64,000 nt of DNA. Origin: Vagococcus sp. CY52-2. GTDB taxonomy: Bacteria; Bacillota; Bacilli; Lactobacillales; Vagococcaceae. Below the pieces are notes generated by a model. It was given only the letters and a program-made list of their open reading frames with translations. It was not told the DNA's origin and ran no database searches. A program made the translations under genes and the position numbers. Positions 37,401-45,845 of this stretch are shown piece after piece; position 1 is the first letter of the stretch; every line of letters begins with the position of its first letter. The stretch is taken from positions 434,001 to 498,000 of the forward strand of contig NZ_CP093384.1 in assembly GCF_022655055.1 (NCBI RefSeq), given 5' to 3'.

Positions 37401-38030
37401 CAAATCCAACTTAAAAATAAACAAGTTTGGATAAGGAAAGATCATGTAACTTACGATCTATCAAAAGGCGTGATGAATAATGAAGGGACTTTTTTTGAAT
37501 ACCCTAATACCGTCAACGAGCCAACCTTTGTGACGGTCGGACGACTATCACAAGAAAAAAATCAAGCTCTCCTCATTGAGTCATTTAAATTATATTATGA
37601 AACATATAAAAAAGGGCATCTTTATCTAATTGGAGATGGTCCTGAACGAGAAAATTTAATGAATCAAATTAAACAATATCATTTAGAAAAAGTTATAACC
37701 ATGATGGGACAATTAAATCAACCTTATCTTTTTATGACCCATTGTGATGTATTCGTTTTAACGTCTTCTTATGAAGGGCAATCCATTGTATTACTTGAGG
37801 CACTGACATTAAAAATGAACGTGGTGTCAACTGACATACCGGCTTGTAGACAAGTATTAGGGAATGGTAAATATGGTATGTTAGCAAAACAGAATGATGC
37901 TGAAGGTGTATTTAACGCGATGGAAGCCACTCTTATGAAGAAGAAACGGTTTAAATCATTTAATCCGAGTCACTATAATAAAAAAGCAATGTTGGCTTTT
38001 TATGATATTATTAACAAAGAATCTGAATAA
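34500..38030 (+). CDS. Fused CDP-glycerol glycerophosphotransferase and GT4 glycosyltransferase with SH3/GW-like insert
   Basis: A 1176-residue protein with no signal peptide. Residues 1-405 are a glycerophosphotransferase (NTWHGTPLKTMG at 138-149, YTPTCKSGE, KVHPF, VTDYSSIFFDF at 312-322). Residues 424-635 look like the N-terminal half of a GT-B glycosyltransferase (LIYPGGLRKNGITTSFLNLL). Residues 640-1000 hold four repeats, each ending like an SH3/GW module (YIGWIKESHVTLL, PLGWVSPSAIREM, SYFIKEAEL, VWIRKDHVTY). Residues 1005-1176 are the GT4 C-terminal half (VTVGRLSQEKN, IGDGPE, SSYEGQSIVLLEAL). The GT domain is thus split by the repeats. It may both extend and glycosylate teichoic acid. 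The gene ends the tag operon. Confidence 0.85.
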   Translation: MAVLSKMKRIAQPLVKRKLSPIGKRVETYTHYFINESVDKKTIFYESRDGKSLTDSPLAICLYILKKDVEKQYTHIWSIQSSEEMSYFMNRFKEYDNVLFVERNSDEYLKWLTKAEVLINNATFQSFVTIKEEQTYINTWHGTPLKTMGFDIPGNPSGARNVVRNFFMADVLLSPNAHTTNMFLDSFRLRNNYQGVILEGGYPRMDATFSHDHDHLIRLLHERGVNLDLSKKLLLYTPTCKSGEVSYTEQEIRQMISETTILRDQFGETYNILIKVHPFIYDKAKKEKALSAYLIPDGIDTNELLSLVDVLVTDYSSIFFDFLVTDKPIIFYCWDDDLYSHERGKYFDYDELPGPVAFNLDGLINIMNHLEKRIEDTRWNYERFKRLYVSYDDGNATQRYVDYLLFNQPLSEKIKEIRQNPDKQKLLIYPGGLRKNGITTSFLNLLSTIDYEKYAVTCLLGNPTIQDQIESIQRIPKEVSLLFNFGEPSYTMGESYQDLYYRMRGVNPKKKEKFPLHIYQRNIKRLLGKNKFDVSIDFSGYSLHWTKNILAVDSAMKVCYLHSDMLADMNREVNGKKIHYINVKGIISVYDFYDKLVSVSSVIRDVNKQNLSSYADESKFVYAENLLNIPHILATEPEQVSTHSKPTQRLFREAYLNNPSEPLVIFDTRPDSQYANNTTRVLSKAELTVLGRFVYQEESYVKISQGDRYIGWIKESHVTLLADSIQSEHILYKLSKLQGGEHHKLYTHPLGLSDSKIICSLNHFDRLYVLVTKKVITHTGTSYELSNGKEPLGWVSPSAIREMSSVAMFQRQLTKKWLNTLFSTVNRKRLDDLTSLSRQYPINELAQLTNVTKAYEQPDSAAKTTQLDIGTSVILQSKNSQTGWVKVKLENGLSYFIKEAELSVRVSHDPFILLKEPQCFPAIVQTSEVVIYASLDDVLTHKGLLSRVPKEVRVIQRAQTNQFNTFYQIQLKNKQVWIRKDHVTYDLSKGVMNNEGTFFEYPNTVNEPTFVTVGRLSQEKNQALLIESFKLYYETYKKGHLYLIGDGPERENLMNQIKQYHLEKVITMMGQLNQPYLFMTHCDVFVLTSSYEGQSIVLLEALTLKMNVVSTDIPACRQVLGNGKYGMLAKQNDAEGVFNAMEATLMKKKRFKSFNPSHYNKKAMLAFYDIINKESE

Positions 38031-38096
38031 AATAACATGTTTTGGTATAAATATGATAGTTAAGTCGAAATTGTTACAATTAAAATCCATTCCTTG

Positions 38097-38105
38097 TGAT
38101 ATAAT
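38097..38105 (+). promoter_or_regulatory. Capsule operon promoter (extended -10)
   Basis: TGATATAAT is a perfect extended -10, 54 bp before the first capsule gene. The nearest TTGTTA is too far away for a -35. I see no terminator after the teichoic acid operon, so read-through is possible. Confidence 0.5.
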
Positions 38106-38158
38106 GTGGTTATGAAAATAATTAGAAAAAATGAAAAGCAAATAAATTGGAGGAAACA

Positions 38159-39004
38159 ATGGAAGAAACAGTTAGTTTAGATGAGATTTTTCAACTTTTA
38201 AAGAAAAAATTGGCATTGATTATTAGTATGTTAATCTTAGGAACAATTATATCGACAGTCGTGACATTATTTGTTATTACCCCTAAGTATAGTGCTACCA
38301 CCCAATTAGTGGTGCAAACTAAAGGATCCGACTCAAATATAAATACGGATAAGATTAATTCCAATTTACTACTTATCAACACCTATAAGGATTTGGTGAA
38401 AAGTAAAGTTGTTACAGAAAAAACGAAGGATCAGCTAGTTAAAGATGGGATGACTGGTATTTCAGAAGATTTCTTATCACATGCTATTTCTGTTGAGCAA
38501 AATCAAAATTCACAGCTCTTTTCAATTAAAGCTGTGACGACTGATCCTATTAAATCTGCCACGATCGCAAATACTGTTTCAGAAATCTTTCAACAAGAAG
38601 CTGTTGTGATGACTGATACAGATAAAGTATCCATTGCATCAAAAGCCACCCCGAATAACCAGCCTATTTCACCAAATAAAAAAGTGAATATAGCAATTGG
38701 CGCTGTTCTAGGTTTAATCGTAGGGGTGATGTTAGCTTTATTATCAGAATTATTTAATCGTACGGTAAAAACAGAGGACTATTTATCAGATAAACTAGGA
38801 TTACCAGTCTTGGGGATTATCCCGTTGATGAGTGATCGTGAGATGAATGAAATCCGTAAATTACAAAGTAATGCCTTTGTAAATGAAGAAATGTTTTTTG
38901 AAGTAAATGATTTGTATAAAGAATCATTAAATACAGAAGTTGATGGATTAGATGCTGATCTATATAGGGCACGCTTTGAATCAAACGATGAAATATCTGA
39001 TTAA
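38159..39004 (+). CDS. Wzz/CpsC-type chain-length and kinase-adaptor protein
   Basis: A 281-residue membrane protein. Two membrane helices (about 18-42 and 179-200) flank an external Wzz domain; KATPNNQPISPNKK before the second helix is the proline-rich motif of the family. Unlike the usual CpsC of about 230 residues, it has a cytoplasmic tail of about 80 residues after the second helix. It activates the CpsD-type kinase next to it and sets polymer length. GGAGG 5 bp before ATG 38159 decides the start. Confidence 0.88.
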   Translation: MEETVSLDEIFQLLKKKLALIISMLILGTIISTVVTLFVITPKYSATTQLVVQTKGSDSNINTDKINSNLLLINTYKDLVKSKVVTEKTKDQLVKDGMTGISEDFLSHAISVEQNQNSQLFSIKAVTTDPIKSATIANTVSEIFQQEAVVMTDTDKVSIASKATPNNQPISPNKKVNIAIGAVLGLIVGVMLALLSELFNRTVKTEDYLSDKLGLPVLGIIPLMSDREMNEIRKLQSNAFVNEEMFFEVNDLYKESLNTEVDGLDADLYRARFESNDEISD

Positions 39005-39024
39005 TGAGTGAAAAGGAGAACATA

Positions 39025-39738
39025 ATGAGTCAAAAGAAAAGAACAAATCGAAAAAAATCAGGAAAAATGGAATCACCTCAGCCTTCAACCTTGTTTACAT
39101 TAATTGAGCCAAACTCCTCTATTTCTGAGCAATTTAGAACCATTCGAACTAATATCCAATACTCACAATTAGGAAAACAAACAAAAAGTGTGGCTATTAC
39201 ATCTGCTGGACCTAGTGAAGGAAAGTCAACAACAGCAGCCAATTTAGCTGTTATGTTTGCTAAACTTGGATTAAAGACATTATTAGTTGATGCAGATATG
39301 AGACGCCCAACATCTCATTTAACGTTTGAACTGGACAATGGTACGGGGCTTAGCAATTTATTAAGTTTAACACAATTATCTGTTAGTGAAGTGGTACAAG
39401 AGACAAATATTCCTTATCTTGACGTGATGACAAGTGGGATTAGAGTACCTAACCCATCTGAATTATTAGCTAGTCCTCGAATGAAAAAACTCATCAGTGT
39501 ATTAGATGAGTTATATGATTTTGTTATTTTTGATATGCCACCTGCCTCAACTGTGACAGACGTTCAATTAGTGTCTCCACACTTAGATGGTGTCGTGGTT
39601 GTAGTAAGAAAAGAAGTAACCGATAAAAAAGCACTAAATCGATCCATTTATCTACTGGATAAAGTCGATACAACCATTTTAGGGTGTGTTTATCTGGACA
39701 AAGTAGAAGTCAACTATGCAAACTACTATTATAGTTAA
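39025..39738 (+). CDS. CpsD/Wze-type tyrosine autokinase
   Basis: A 237-residue BY-kinase. Walker A is SAGPSEGKSTTAANLA, Walker A' is LLVDADMRRP, and Walker B is FVIFDMPP. The C-terminal tyrosine cluster (NYANYYYS) is the autophosphorylation site. A basic N-terminal tail precedes the kinase fold. AAAGGAG 6 bp before ATG 39025 is preferred to the ATG at 39004, which overlaps the previous stop codon. It works with the CpsC-type adaptor and CpsB-type phosphatase on either side. Confidence 0.9.
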   Translation: MSQKKRTNRKKSGKMESPQPSTLFTLIEPNSSISEQFRTIRTNIQYSQLGKQTKSVAITSAGPSEGKSTTAANLAVMFAKLGLKTLLVDADMRRPTSHLTFELDNGTGLSNLLSLTQLSVSEVVQETNIPYLDVMTSGIRVPNPSELLASPRMKKLISVLDELYDFVIFDMPPASTVTDVQLVSPHLDGVVVVVRKEVTDKKALNRSIYLLDKVDTTILGCVYLDKVEVNYANYYYS

Positions 39739-39756
39739 AAAGGAAGGAAAAGGATT

Positions 39757-40521
39757 ATGGTTGTTGATTTACATTGTCACATATTACCAGGCATAGATGA
39801 TGGGGCACAATCGATGGAAGATTCTTTATTCATGGCACGAGCTGCTGTGTCTGAAGGTATCTCTCATATCCTTTGTACACCACACTACAATAATGGTCAT
39901 TATCTTAATAAAAAGGCTGATATCATCGAGCAGGTTGCCGCGTGTCAGAAAATACTTGATGAGCAAGGGATACCATTAACATTATTTGAAGGTCAGGAAG
40001 TGCGTATTTCACCTGATTTATCCCGTCGAATAGTGAAAGATGATATCTTATTTGCTGACTTAAATGATCAGTATTTGTTGATAGAGTTCCCGTTTTCAAC
40101 TGTCCCAGATTATAGTGAATCAGTTTTATCTGATTTATGCCAGCAAGGTTATCGACCAATTATTGTGCACCCAGAGAGAAATAATATCTTTTTAGAACAA
40201 CCTAAAAGATTACAACCCTTTATTGATATGGGGTGCTTGTCACAAGTGACAAATGGTAGTTATATTGGTCAGTTTGGGAAAAAAATTCAACGCGTGACAA
40301 AACAAATGATTAAACAAAATTATGCTCATATGTTGTCATCAGATGCGCATAATGTATCAACACGTGGTTTTTATACAAAAGCGGCTTATGATTTACTAGA
40401 GAAAGAATTTGGTAAAGAAAAAAGAAACGCATTTGTACAAATAACAAAAGATATTGTTAATGGAGAACAGGTAGAGGTAGCACCCATTGTATCAGCAAAA
40501 AAACATTGGGGATTTTCTTAA
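39757..40521 (+). CDS. CpsB/Wzb-type PHP-family tyrosine phosphatase
   Basis: A 254-residue manganese-dependent phosphatase. PHP motifs are DLHCHILPGIDDGA at the N terminus, CTPHY, IVHPERN and SSDAHN. It dephosphorylates the CpsD-type kinase, closing the phosphorylation cycle that controls capsule length and export. Order C-D-B differs from the streptococcal B-C-D order and matches other lactic acid bacteria. Confidence 0.92.
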   Translation: MVVDLHCHILPGIDDGAQSMEDSLFMARAAVSEGISHILCTPHYNNGHYLNKKADIIEQVAACQKILDEQGIPLTLFEGQEVRISPDLSRRIVKDDILFADLNDQYLLIEFPFSTVPDYSESVLSDLCQQGYRPIIVHPERNNIFLEQPKRLQPFIDMGCLSQVTNGSYIGQFGKKIQRVTKQMIKQNYAHMLSSDAHNVSTRGFYTKAAYDLLEKEFGKEKRNAFVQITKDIVNGEQVEVAPIVSAKKHWGFS

Positions 40522-40543
40522 AAAGGTTAAGGTGGTCGTTGTT

Positions 40544-42361
40544 GTGAGTCGAAAAGTCAAAATGTCTATACTGATTGGTGTGGACGCAAGTATCATTATT
40601 TTAGCTAATATAGTTGTTAGTTTTTATACCAATTTTTTATATCAAACAAATGATCCTGTCCCACTAAGGGTTATAGGATTACAACTTGTCTTGTACTTAT
40701 TATTAGGGTCGGTGTTTAAGGTGTTTAATCGACTAACCAGATACACAAGCATTAACGCTATTCTATCCATCTTTTTCGCTGTTAGTGCTTCAAGTATGTC
40801 GGAGTACATCATTTTAAGTTTTGTTCCATCGTCTTCTATCGAGCATTTACAAATATTATTAGCTTATTTTATTGTTCTACTAGCTATCACCAGTTCAAGG
40901 GTCGCTTGGCGATTAATCGTGGATTATTTAAACATGTATCATTATAAAGGTGTAAAAAAATGTGACAATGCCTTTATTATTGGTGCGGGAGATGGTGGAG
41001 AGCTATTATACAATACTGTACGCTATAAATCCTCTCAGTTAGGATTAAACTTCAAAGGATTCATTGATGATGACGTCAATAAAAAAAATACTTACTTATC
41101 TGGATTAAAAGTGGTGGGTTCCATTGATGAGTTACCTATGCTTATAAAAGAATATGAAGTAAAAGTTTTAACCGTCGCGATTCCTTCTATGACTGCGCCA
41201 CAATATGAGCATTTACTAGATGTGACACGAGATTTAGAGGTGACCATCAACGCCATTCCTTCTATTGAAGAGTTGGCCATGGGAGAAGTCTCTGTGACTA
41301 AATTACGTGACATTGATGTGGTTGATTTATTAGGAAGAGATGAAGTCACATTAGACATGGATTCTATCAAGAATCAATTAGCCAATAAAACTGTCTTAGT
41401 AACAGGTGCTGGCGGATCGATTGGTTCAGAAATTTGTCGACAAGTCATGGCTTTTTCGCCAAAAAAAATCGTGTTATTAGGTCATGGTGAAAACTCTATT
41501 TATTTGATTGAAAAAGAATTAAGACAACATTATGCCGATAAAAACACAGAAATCGTTCCAGTGATTGCTGATGTGAGAGATGCTAAACGGATTTTTGAAG
41601 TCATGAGCACGCATAAACCTTTTATTGTGTATCATGCTGCTGCACATAAGCATGTGCCTTTAATGGAGTATAATCCAGTAGAAGCGTTAAAAAATAATAT
41701 TTATGGAACAAAATACGTAGCAGAAGCTGCTTTAGCCAATGATGTCACCAGTTTTGTTATGGTCTCAACAGATAAAGCAGTGAAACCACCTAATGTTATG
41801 GGGGCCACCAAACGTATCGCGGAGATGATCGTGACGGGATTAAATGGCAAAGGGACAACCAAATTTTCAGCCGTGCGATTTGGTAATGTGCTTGGAAGCA
41901 GAGGAAGCGTTGTGCCACTCTTTAAAGAACAAGTCGCAAAAGGCGGACCAGTAACTGTCACCGATTTTCGTATGACACGCTACTTCATGACCATACCAGA
42001 AGCTAGTCGCTTGGTTATCCAATCAGGAACACTGGCAAAAGGTGGCGAAATCTTTATCTTAGACATGGGCGAGCCAGTGAAGATAGTTGATTTAGCTAAA
42101 AAAGTCATCAAACTAAGTGGCTATACAGAAAACGAGATACAAATTATCGAAAGTGGGATTAGACCTGGAGAAAAACTCTACGAAGAGTTACTAGTCGATA
42201 AAGAACGCTCGAAAGAACAAGTCCACGAAAAAATATTTGTAGGAAATGTCAATGGCTTTACCTATGATGAAGTCATGAAAAAATTGAAAGAGTTACCAGA
42301 AGATTATACAGAGCTAGCAAAAGAGTTGGTACTATTTGCTAATCAATCAAGTGAGGAGTAA
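40544..42361 (+). CDS. Membrane UDP-sugar 4,6-dehydratase, PglF/WbpM/CapD-like
   Basis: A 605-residue enzyme. Four membrane helices (about 1-125) are followed by a Rossmann-like domain (about 140-260) and the catalytic short-chain dehydrogenase domain from about 280 (TGAGGSIGSEICRQ). The active site reads STDKAVKPPNVMGATKR, with Met replacing the usual Tyr, as in PglF and WbpM. It should convert UDP-GlcNAc to the 4-keto-6-deoxy sugar. The start is GTG 40544 with AAGGTGG 8 bp upstream; an in-frame start at 40487 would overlap cpsB. First of a four-gene Pgl-like set. Confidence 0.88.
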   Translation: MSRKVKMSILIGVDASIIILANIVVSFYTNFLYQTNDPVPLRVIGLQLVLYLLLGSVFKVFNRLTRYTSINAILSIFFAVSASSMSEYIILSFVPSSSIEHLQILLAYFIVLLAITSSRVAWRLIVDYLNMYHYKGVKKCDNAFIIGAGDGGELLYNTVRYKSSQLGLNFKGFIDDDVNKKNTYLSGLKVVGSIDELPMLIKEYEVKVLTVAIPSMTAPQYEHLLDVTRDLEVTINAIPSIEELAMGEVSVTKLRDIDVVDLLGRDEVTLDMDSIKNQLANKTVLVTGAGGSIGSEICRQVMAFSPKKIVLLGHGENSIYLIEKELRQHYADKNTEIVPVIADVRDAKRIFEVMSTHKPFIVYHAAAHKHVPLMEYNPVEALKNNIYGTKYVAEAALANDVTSFVMVSTDKAVKPPNVMGATKRIAEMIVTGLNGKGTTKFSAVRFGNVLGSRGSVVPLFKEQVAKGGPVTVTDFRMTRYFMTIPEASRLVIQSGTLAKGGEIFILDMGEPVKIVDLAKKVIKLSGYTENEIQIIESGIRPGEKLYEELLVDKERSKEQVHEKIFVGNVNGFTYDEVMKKLKELPEDYTELAKELVLFANQSSEE

Positions 42362-42365
42362 TAAA

Positions 42366-43493
42366 ATGAAAGAGTTTGAGAGAATTTATCTATCATCACC
42401 CCATATGAGTGATGAAGGCTATGAGCAAGAATATGTGAAAGAAGCTTTTGATACAAACTGGGTTGCCCCACTTGGGAAAAATGTTGATGGTTTTGAACAA
42501 GAATTAGCTGACTATGTAGGAATCGATCATGCAGCTGCCTTAAGTTCAGGAACATCTGCTATCCACCTAGCGTTAAAAGCTGTTGGCGTAACAGAGGGTG
42601 ACATCGTTTTTTGCCAAAGTTTAACTTTTTCAGCAACTGCTAATCCGATTATTTATGTAGGAGCTACGCCTGTTTTTATAGATAGTGACAGAAGAACTTG
42701 GAACATGGATCCACAAGCACTAAAGAAAGCCTTTGAAAAATATACGCCTAAAGCAGTTTTAGTTGTTCATCTTTATGGTCAATCAGCTGATTTAGATGAA
42801 ATAAAAGCATTATGTGATGAACACAATGTAGCGTTGATTGAAGATGCTGCAGAGAGTCTAGGTACTCTTTATAAGGGAAAACATACAGGAACTATAGGCG
42901 ATTATGGTATCTTCTCTTTTAATGGGAATAAAATTATCACTACATCAGGTGGTGGTATGCTTGTTTCAAACAATGAAGAAAAAATAAAGAAAACACGTTT
43001 TTGGGCTACACAAAGTAGAGACCAAGCAAGACACTATCAACATTCAGAGATTGGTTATAACTATCGTATGAGTAATATAGTCGCAGGTATTGGTCGAGGG
43101 CAATTAAAAGTACTAGATGACAGAGTTGAAAAGAAAAGACAAATATTCTCATTATATAAAGAGCATTTAGGAGAGTTAGATGGTGTTATCTTTCCAAATG
43201 AAAATGAGTTTGAGTATTCAAATCATTGGTTATCACCAATGTTAGTTACAAAACATGTGACACCAATTGAGATTATGGAAGCTTTGGAAAAAGAAAATAT
43301 TGAGAGCAGACCAATATGGAAACCAATGCACCTACAACCAGTTTTTTCTTCGTATGATTATATTGGTGGCAATGTATCAGAAGAATTATTCAATCAAGGA
43401 ATATGTCTACCGAGTGATACAAAAATGAGTGTAGAACAACAAATGAGAGTAATCAACATTATAAAAGAAGTATTTGGAGAGAAAGATTTATGA
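42366..43493 (+). CDS. DegT/DnrJ/EryC1 aminotransferase, PglE-like
   Basis: A 375-residue PLP aminotransferase. The N terminus (RIYLSSPHMSDEGYEQEYVKEAF) and VAPLGKNVDGFE match sugar aminotransferases that act on UDP-4-keto-6-deoxy-GlcNAc; the PLP lysine is in FNGNKIITTSGGG. It would make the UDP-4-amino-4,6-dideoxy sugar from the product of the previous enzyme, using glutamate. GAGGAG RBS before ATG 42366 sets the start. The stop overlaps the next gene by 4 bp. Confidence 0.88.
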   Translation: MKEFERIYLSSPHMSDEGYEQEYVKEAFDTNWVAPLGKNVDGFEQELADYVGIDHAAALSSGTSAIHLALKAVGVTEGDIVFCQSLTFSATANPIIYVGATPVFIDSDRRTWNMDPQALKKAFEKYTPKAVLVVHLYGQSADLDEIKALCDEHNVALIEDAAESLGTLYKGKHTGTIGDYGIFSFNGNKIITTSGGGMLVSNNEEKIKKTRFWATQSRDQARHYQHSEIGYNYRMSNIVAGIGRGQLKVLDDRVEKKRQIFSLYKEHLGELDGVIFPNENEFEYSNHWLSPMLVTKHVTPIEIMEALEKENIESRPIWKPMHLQPVFSSYDYIGGNVSEELFNQGICLPSDTKMSVEQQMRVINIIKEVFGEKDL

Positions 43494-44110
43494 TAAAGGA
43501 AACATTCTATGTTAAGTATATGAAACGATTTTTAGATATAATCCTTTCAGGGTTAGCATTGATTGTTTTATCACCGATTTACTTGGTAGTCGCTATTTTG
43601 GTTAGAACAAAACTTGGTTCACCAGTTATTTTTATACAAAAAAGACCAGGTAAAGATAATAAGGTTTTTAATATGTATAAGTTTCGAACAATGACAGATA
43701 GAAGAGATGGACAGGGAAATTTATTGCCAGATGATGAAAGGCTGACATCATTTGGAAAAATACTTCGTTCCACTAGTTTAGATGAGTTACCAGAGTTATG
43801 GAATATATTTAAAGGCGATATGTCAATAGTTGGACCAAGACCACTATTAATAGAGTACCTTGATATATATACAGATGACCAAATTAAAAGACATCTAGTA
43901 AGACCTGGATTAACTGGGTTAGCTCAAGTAAATGGAAGAAATGCTATCTCATGGAGTGAAAAATTTCAATTTGATATTGATTATATTGAGTCTATTTCTT
44001 TTTCACTAGATATTAAAATCATTTTTCTAACAATAAAAAAAGTACTTATCAAAGAGGGTATTAGTTCAGATACTTCAGTTACGATAGAAAAATTCAATGG
44101 AGAAAATTAA
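43490..44110 (+). CDS. Initiating phosphoglycosyl transferase, PglC-like
   Basis: A 206-residue monotopic enzyme: one membrane-dipping helix (about 13-36) and a small catalytic domain with KFRTM, the Asp-Glu dyad in SLDELPELWN, and SIVGPRPLL. It lacks the N-terminal multi-helix part of WbaP-like enzymes. It loads a sugar-1-phosphate onto undecaprenyl phosphate to start each capsule repeat. Being between PglE- and PglD-like genes, its sugar is probably the N-acetylated 4-amino sugar. Confidence 0.9.
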   Translation: MIKETFYVKYMKRFLDIILSGLALIVLSPIYLVVAILVRTKLGSPVIFIQKRPGKDNKVFNMYKFRTMTDRRDGQGNLLPDDERLTSFGKILRSTSLDELPELWNIFKGDMSIVGPRPLLIEYLDIYTDDQIKRHLVRPGLTGLAQVNGRNAISWSEKFQFDIDYIESISFSLDIKIIFLTIKKVLIKEGISSDTSVTIEKFNGEN

Positions 44111-44724
44111 TGGAAGAATTAATAATAATAGGTTCAGGTGGGCATGGTAAAGTATGTGCTGAGATAGCTGAGTCGATGAATAAATGGAAAACTATTAGTT
44201 TTTTGGACGATAGTTTCCCGAGTGCTAGAAAATGTTTAGATTTTGATATTATAGGTAAAACTTGTGATATGGAGAATTATACTTCACATGATTTCTTTGT
44301 AGCGATTGGTGATAACAGCGTTAGAGAAAAGTTTTTTGAAGAATTAACCTTATTAAAATGTAATATTGTTTCATTAATTCATCCTACATCATATATTAGT
44401 AAATATTGTAGTATCGGAAACGGAACATCAATTCATCAAAATGTTGTGATTAATACAGATTCTACAATTGGAAAAGGTTGTATTATCAATACAGGAACTA
44501 TAGTAGAACATGAAAATATTATATCTGATTTTGTCCACTTATCTCCCCATGTTAGCTTAGGAGGTAGGGTGAGTGTTGGTAAAAAAACTTGGATAGGTAT
44601 AGGTAGTACTGTAATAAATGATATAAAACTTATACATAACGTAATGATAGGAGCAAGTTCTTTGGTTAGAAGAGATATTTTAAAATCTGGTATATACGTT
44701 GGTAATCCAATAAGAAGAGTATAG
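44110..44724 (+). CDS. Sugar O/N-acetyltransferase, PglD/NeuD-like
   Basis: A 204-residue protein with an N-terminal Rossmann-like nucleotide-sugar-binding part (IIGSGGHGKVCAEIAES) and left-handed beta-helix hexapeptide repeats from about 95 (HPTSYIS, STIGKGCIINTGTIVEH). The His of EHENIISDFVHL is the expected general base. It would N-acetylate the UDP-4-amino sugar, giving UDP-N,N'-diacetylbacillosamine. It shares one base with the previous gene. NeuD-like O-acetylation is the alternative. Confidence 0.85.
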   Translation: MEELIIIGSGGHGKVCAEIAESMNKWKTISFLDDSFPSARKCLDFDIIGKTCDMENYTSHDFFVAIGDNSVREKFFEELTLLKCNIVSLIHPTSYISKYCSIGNGTSIHQNVVINTDSTIGKGCIINTGTIVEHENIISDFVHLSPHVSLGGRVSVGKKTWIGIGSTVINDIKLIHNVMIGASSLVRRDILKSGIYVGNPIRRV

Positions 44725-44737
44725 GAGTGCATTACTA

Positions 44738-45829
44738 ATGAAAATATTAATAGTTACAACAGTTTCAGTTACTATGAATTTTTTTGAGCATTTAATAGAT
44801 GATTTAATAGATGAAGGAATAGAAGTCCATTTAGCTACGAACTTTAATTATGGTAATATAAAAAAAATAAATAAAGATGCCGTCATGCATCAGATAGATT
44901 TTTCGAGGTCTATATATAGTAGAGATAATATAAATGCGTATAAACAATTTAAGGTACTTATAGAAAAAAATAATTTTGATATTATACATACTCATACACC
45001 GATAGCCTCTGCGATAGTGAGATTGCAAAAAAATAATATAGGAAAAACTATTTATACAGCTCATGGATTTCATTTTTATAAAGGAGCTCCAAGAAAGAAT
45101 TGGTTGATATTTTATCCAATTGAAAAAATACTATCTTATAGAACAGAAAATTTGGTTACTATTAATAACGAAGATTATAATATTGCAAACAAAAAAATGC
45201 ATATGAAAAAGTTACATTTAATTAATGGTCCGGGTGTTAATGTACCAGAAATACTGAAAATAAACAAATTAAGTAGAAGTGAGCTTGGGTTATCTGAAGA
45301 TGACTTTATTCTTATCTTTGGAGCAGAATTAAATGAAAATAAAAATCAGAAGCTACTTATAGATTCTATGGAATTATTGGTAAAAAAACATAAAAATATT
45401 AAGTTACTCTTAGTAGGAACAGATAATTTTGAAGGAAAATACCAAAATTATACAACAGAAAAAGGTCTTTCAGATAATATTATTTTTTTAGGTATGAGAA
45501 ATGATTTGATACCTATTATAAAAGTATGTGATGTAGCGGTAAGTTCAAGCTATAGAGAAGGACTAGGATTATTTTTAATAGAAGCTGGATGCTGTGGACT
45601 ACCTATTATAGCAACTAAAAATAGAGGAAGCTCTGAAATTGTTGTTCAAGGTGAAAATGGTTTTCTTACAGATTTTACAGCTTATAATTTTGCAAGTGAA
45701 ATAGAAAAAATATATAGTGACAGAAAATTATATGATCAATTATCTTCTTATTCTATATTAAATTATGAAAAATTTTCAGTATCCACAGTTAATAGTAAAA
45801 TTAAAGAAATATATAAAAGTATTGAGTGA
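44738..45829 (+). CDS. GT4 glycosyltransferase
   Basis: A 363-residue GT-B fold retaining enzyme. HTHTPIASAIVRL and YTAHGFHFYKGAP are typical of PglA/CapM-like transferases, and the C-terminal half has SSYREGLGLFLIEAGCCGLP with the EX7E-like motif. It probably adds the second sugar to the lipid-linked residue, as PglA does in the bacillosamine pathway. AGGAGTG serves as RBS. Confidence 0.88.
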   Translation: MKILIVTTVSVTMNFFEHLIDDLIDEGIEVHLATNFNYGNIKKINKDAVMHQIDFSRSIYSRDNINAYKQFKVLIEKNNFDIIHTHTPIASAIVRLQKNNIGKTIYTAHGFHFYKGAPRKNWLIFYPIEKILSYRTENLVTINNEDYNIANKKMHMKKLHLINGPGVNVPEILKINKLSRSELGLSEDDFILIFGAELNENKNQKLLIDSMELLVKKHKNIKLLLVGTDNFEGKYQNYTTEKGLSDNIIFLGMRNDLIPIIKVCDVAVSSSYREGLGLFLIEAGCCGLPIIATKNRGSSEIVVQGENGFLTDFTAYNFASEIEKIYSDRKLYDQLSSYSILNYEKFSVSTVNSKIKEIYKSIE

Positions 45830-45845
45830 CAGGAGTGTATAAATT

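Noticed and set aside
40487-40543. Upstream start for the PglF-like gene overlapping the CpsB-type gene
   Set aside because: The GTG at 40544 has AAGGTGG 8 bp upstream, while the earlier start lies inside the phosphatase gene with no RBS.
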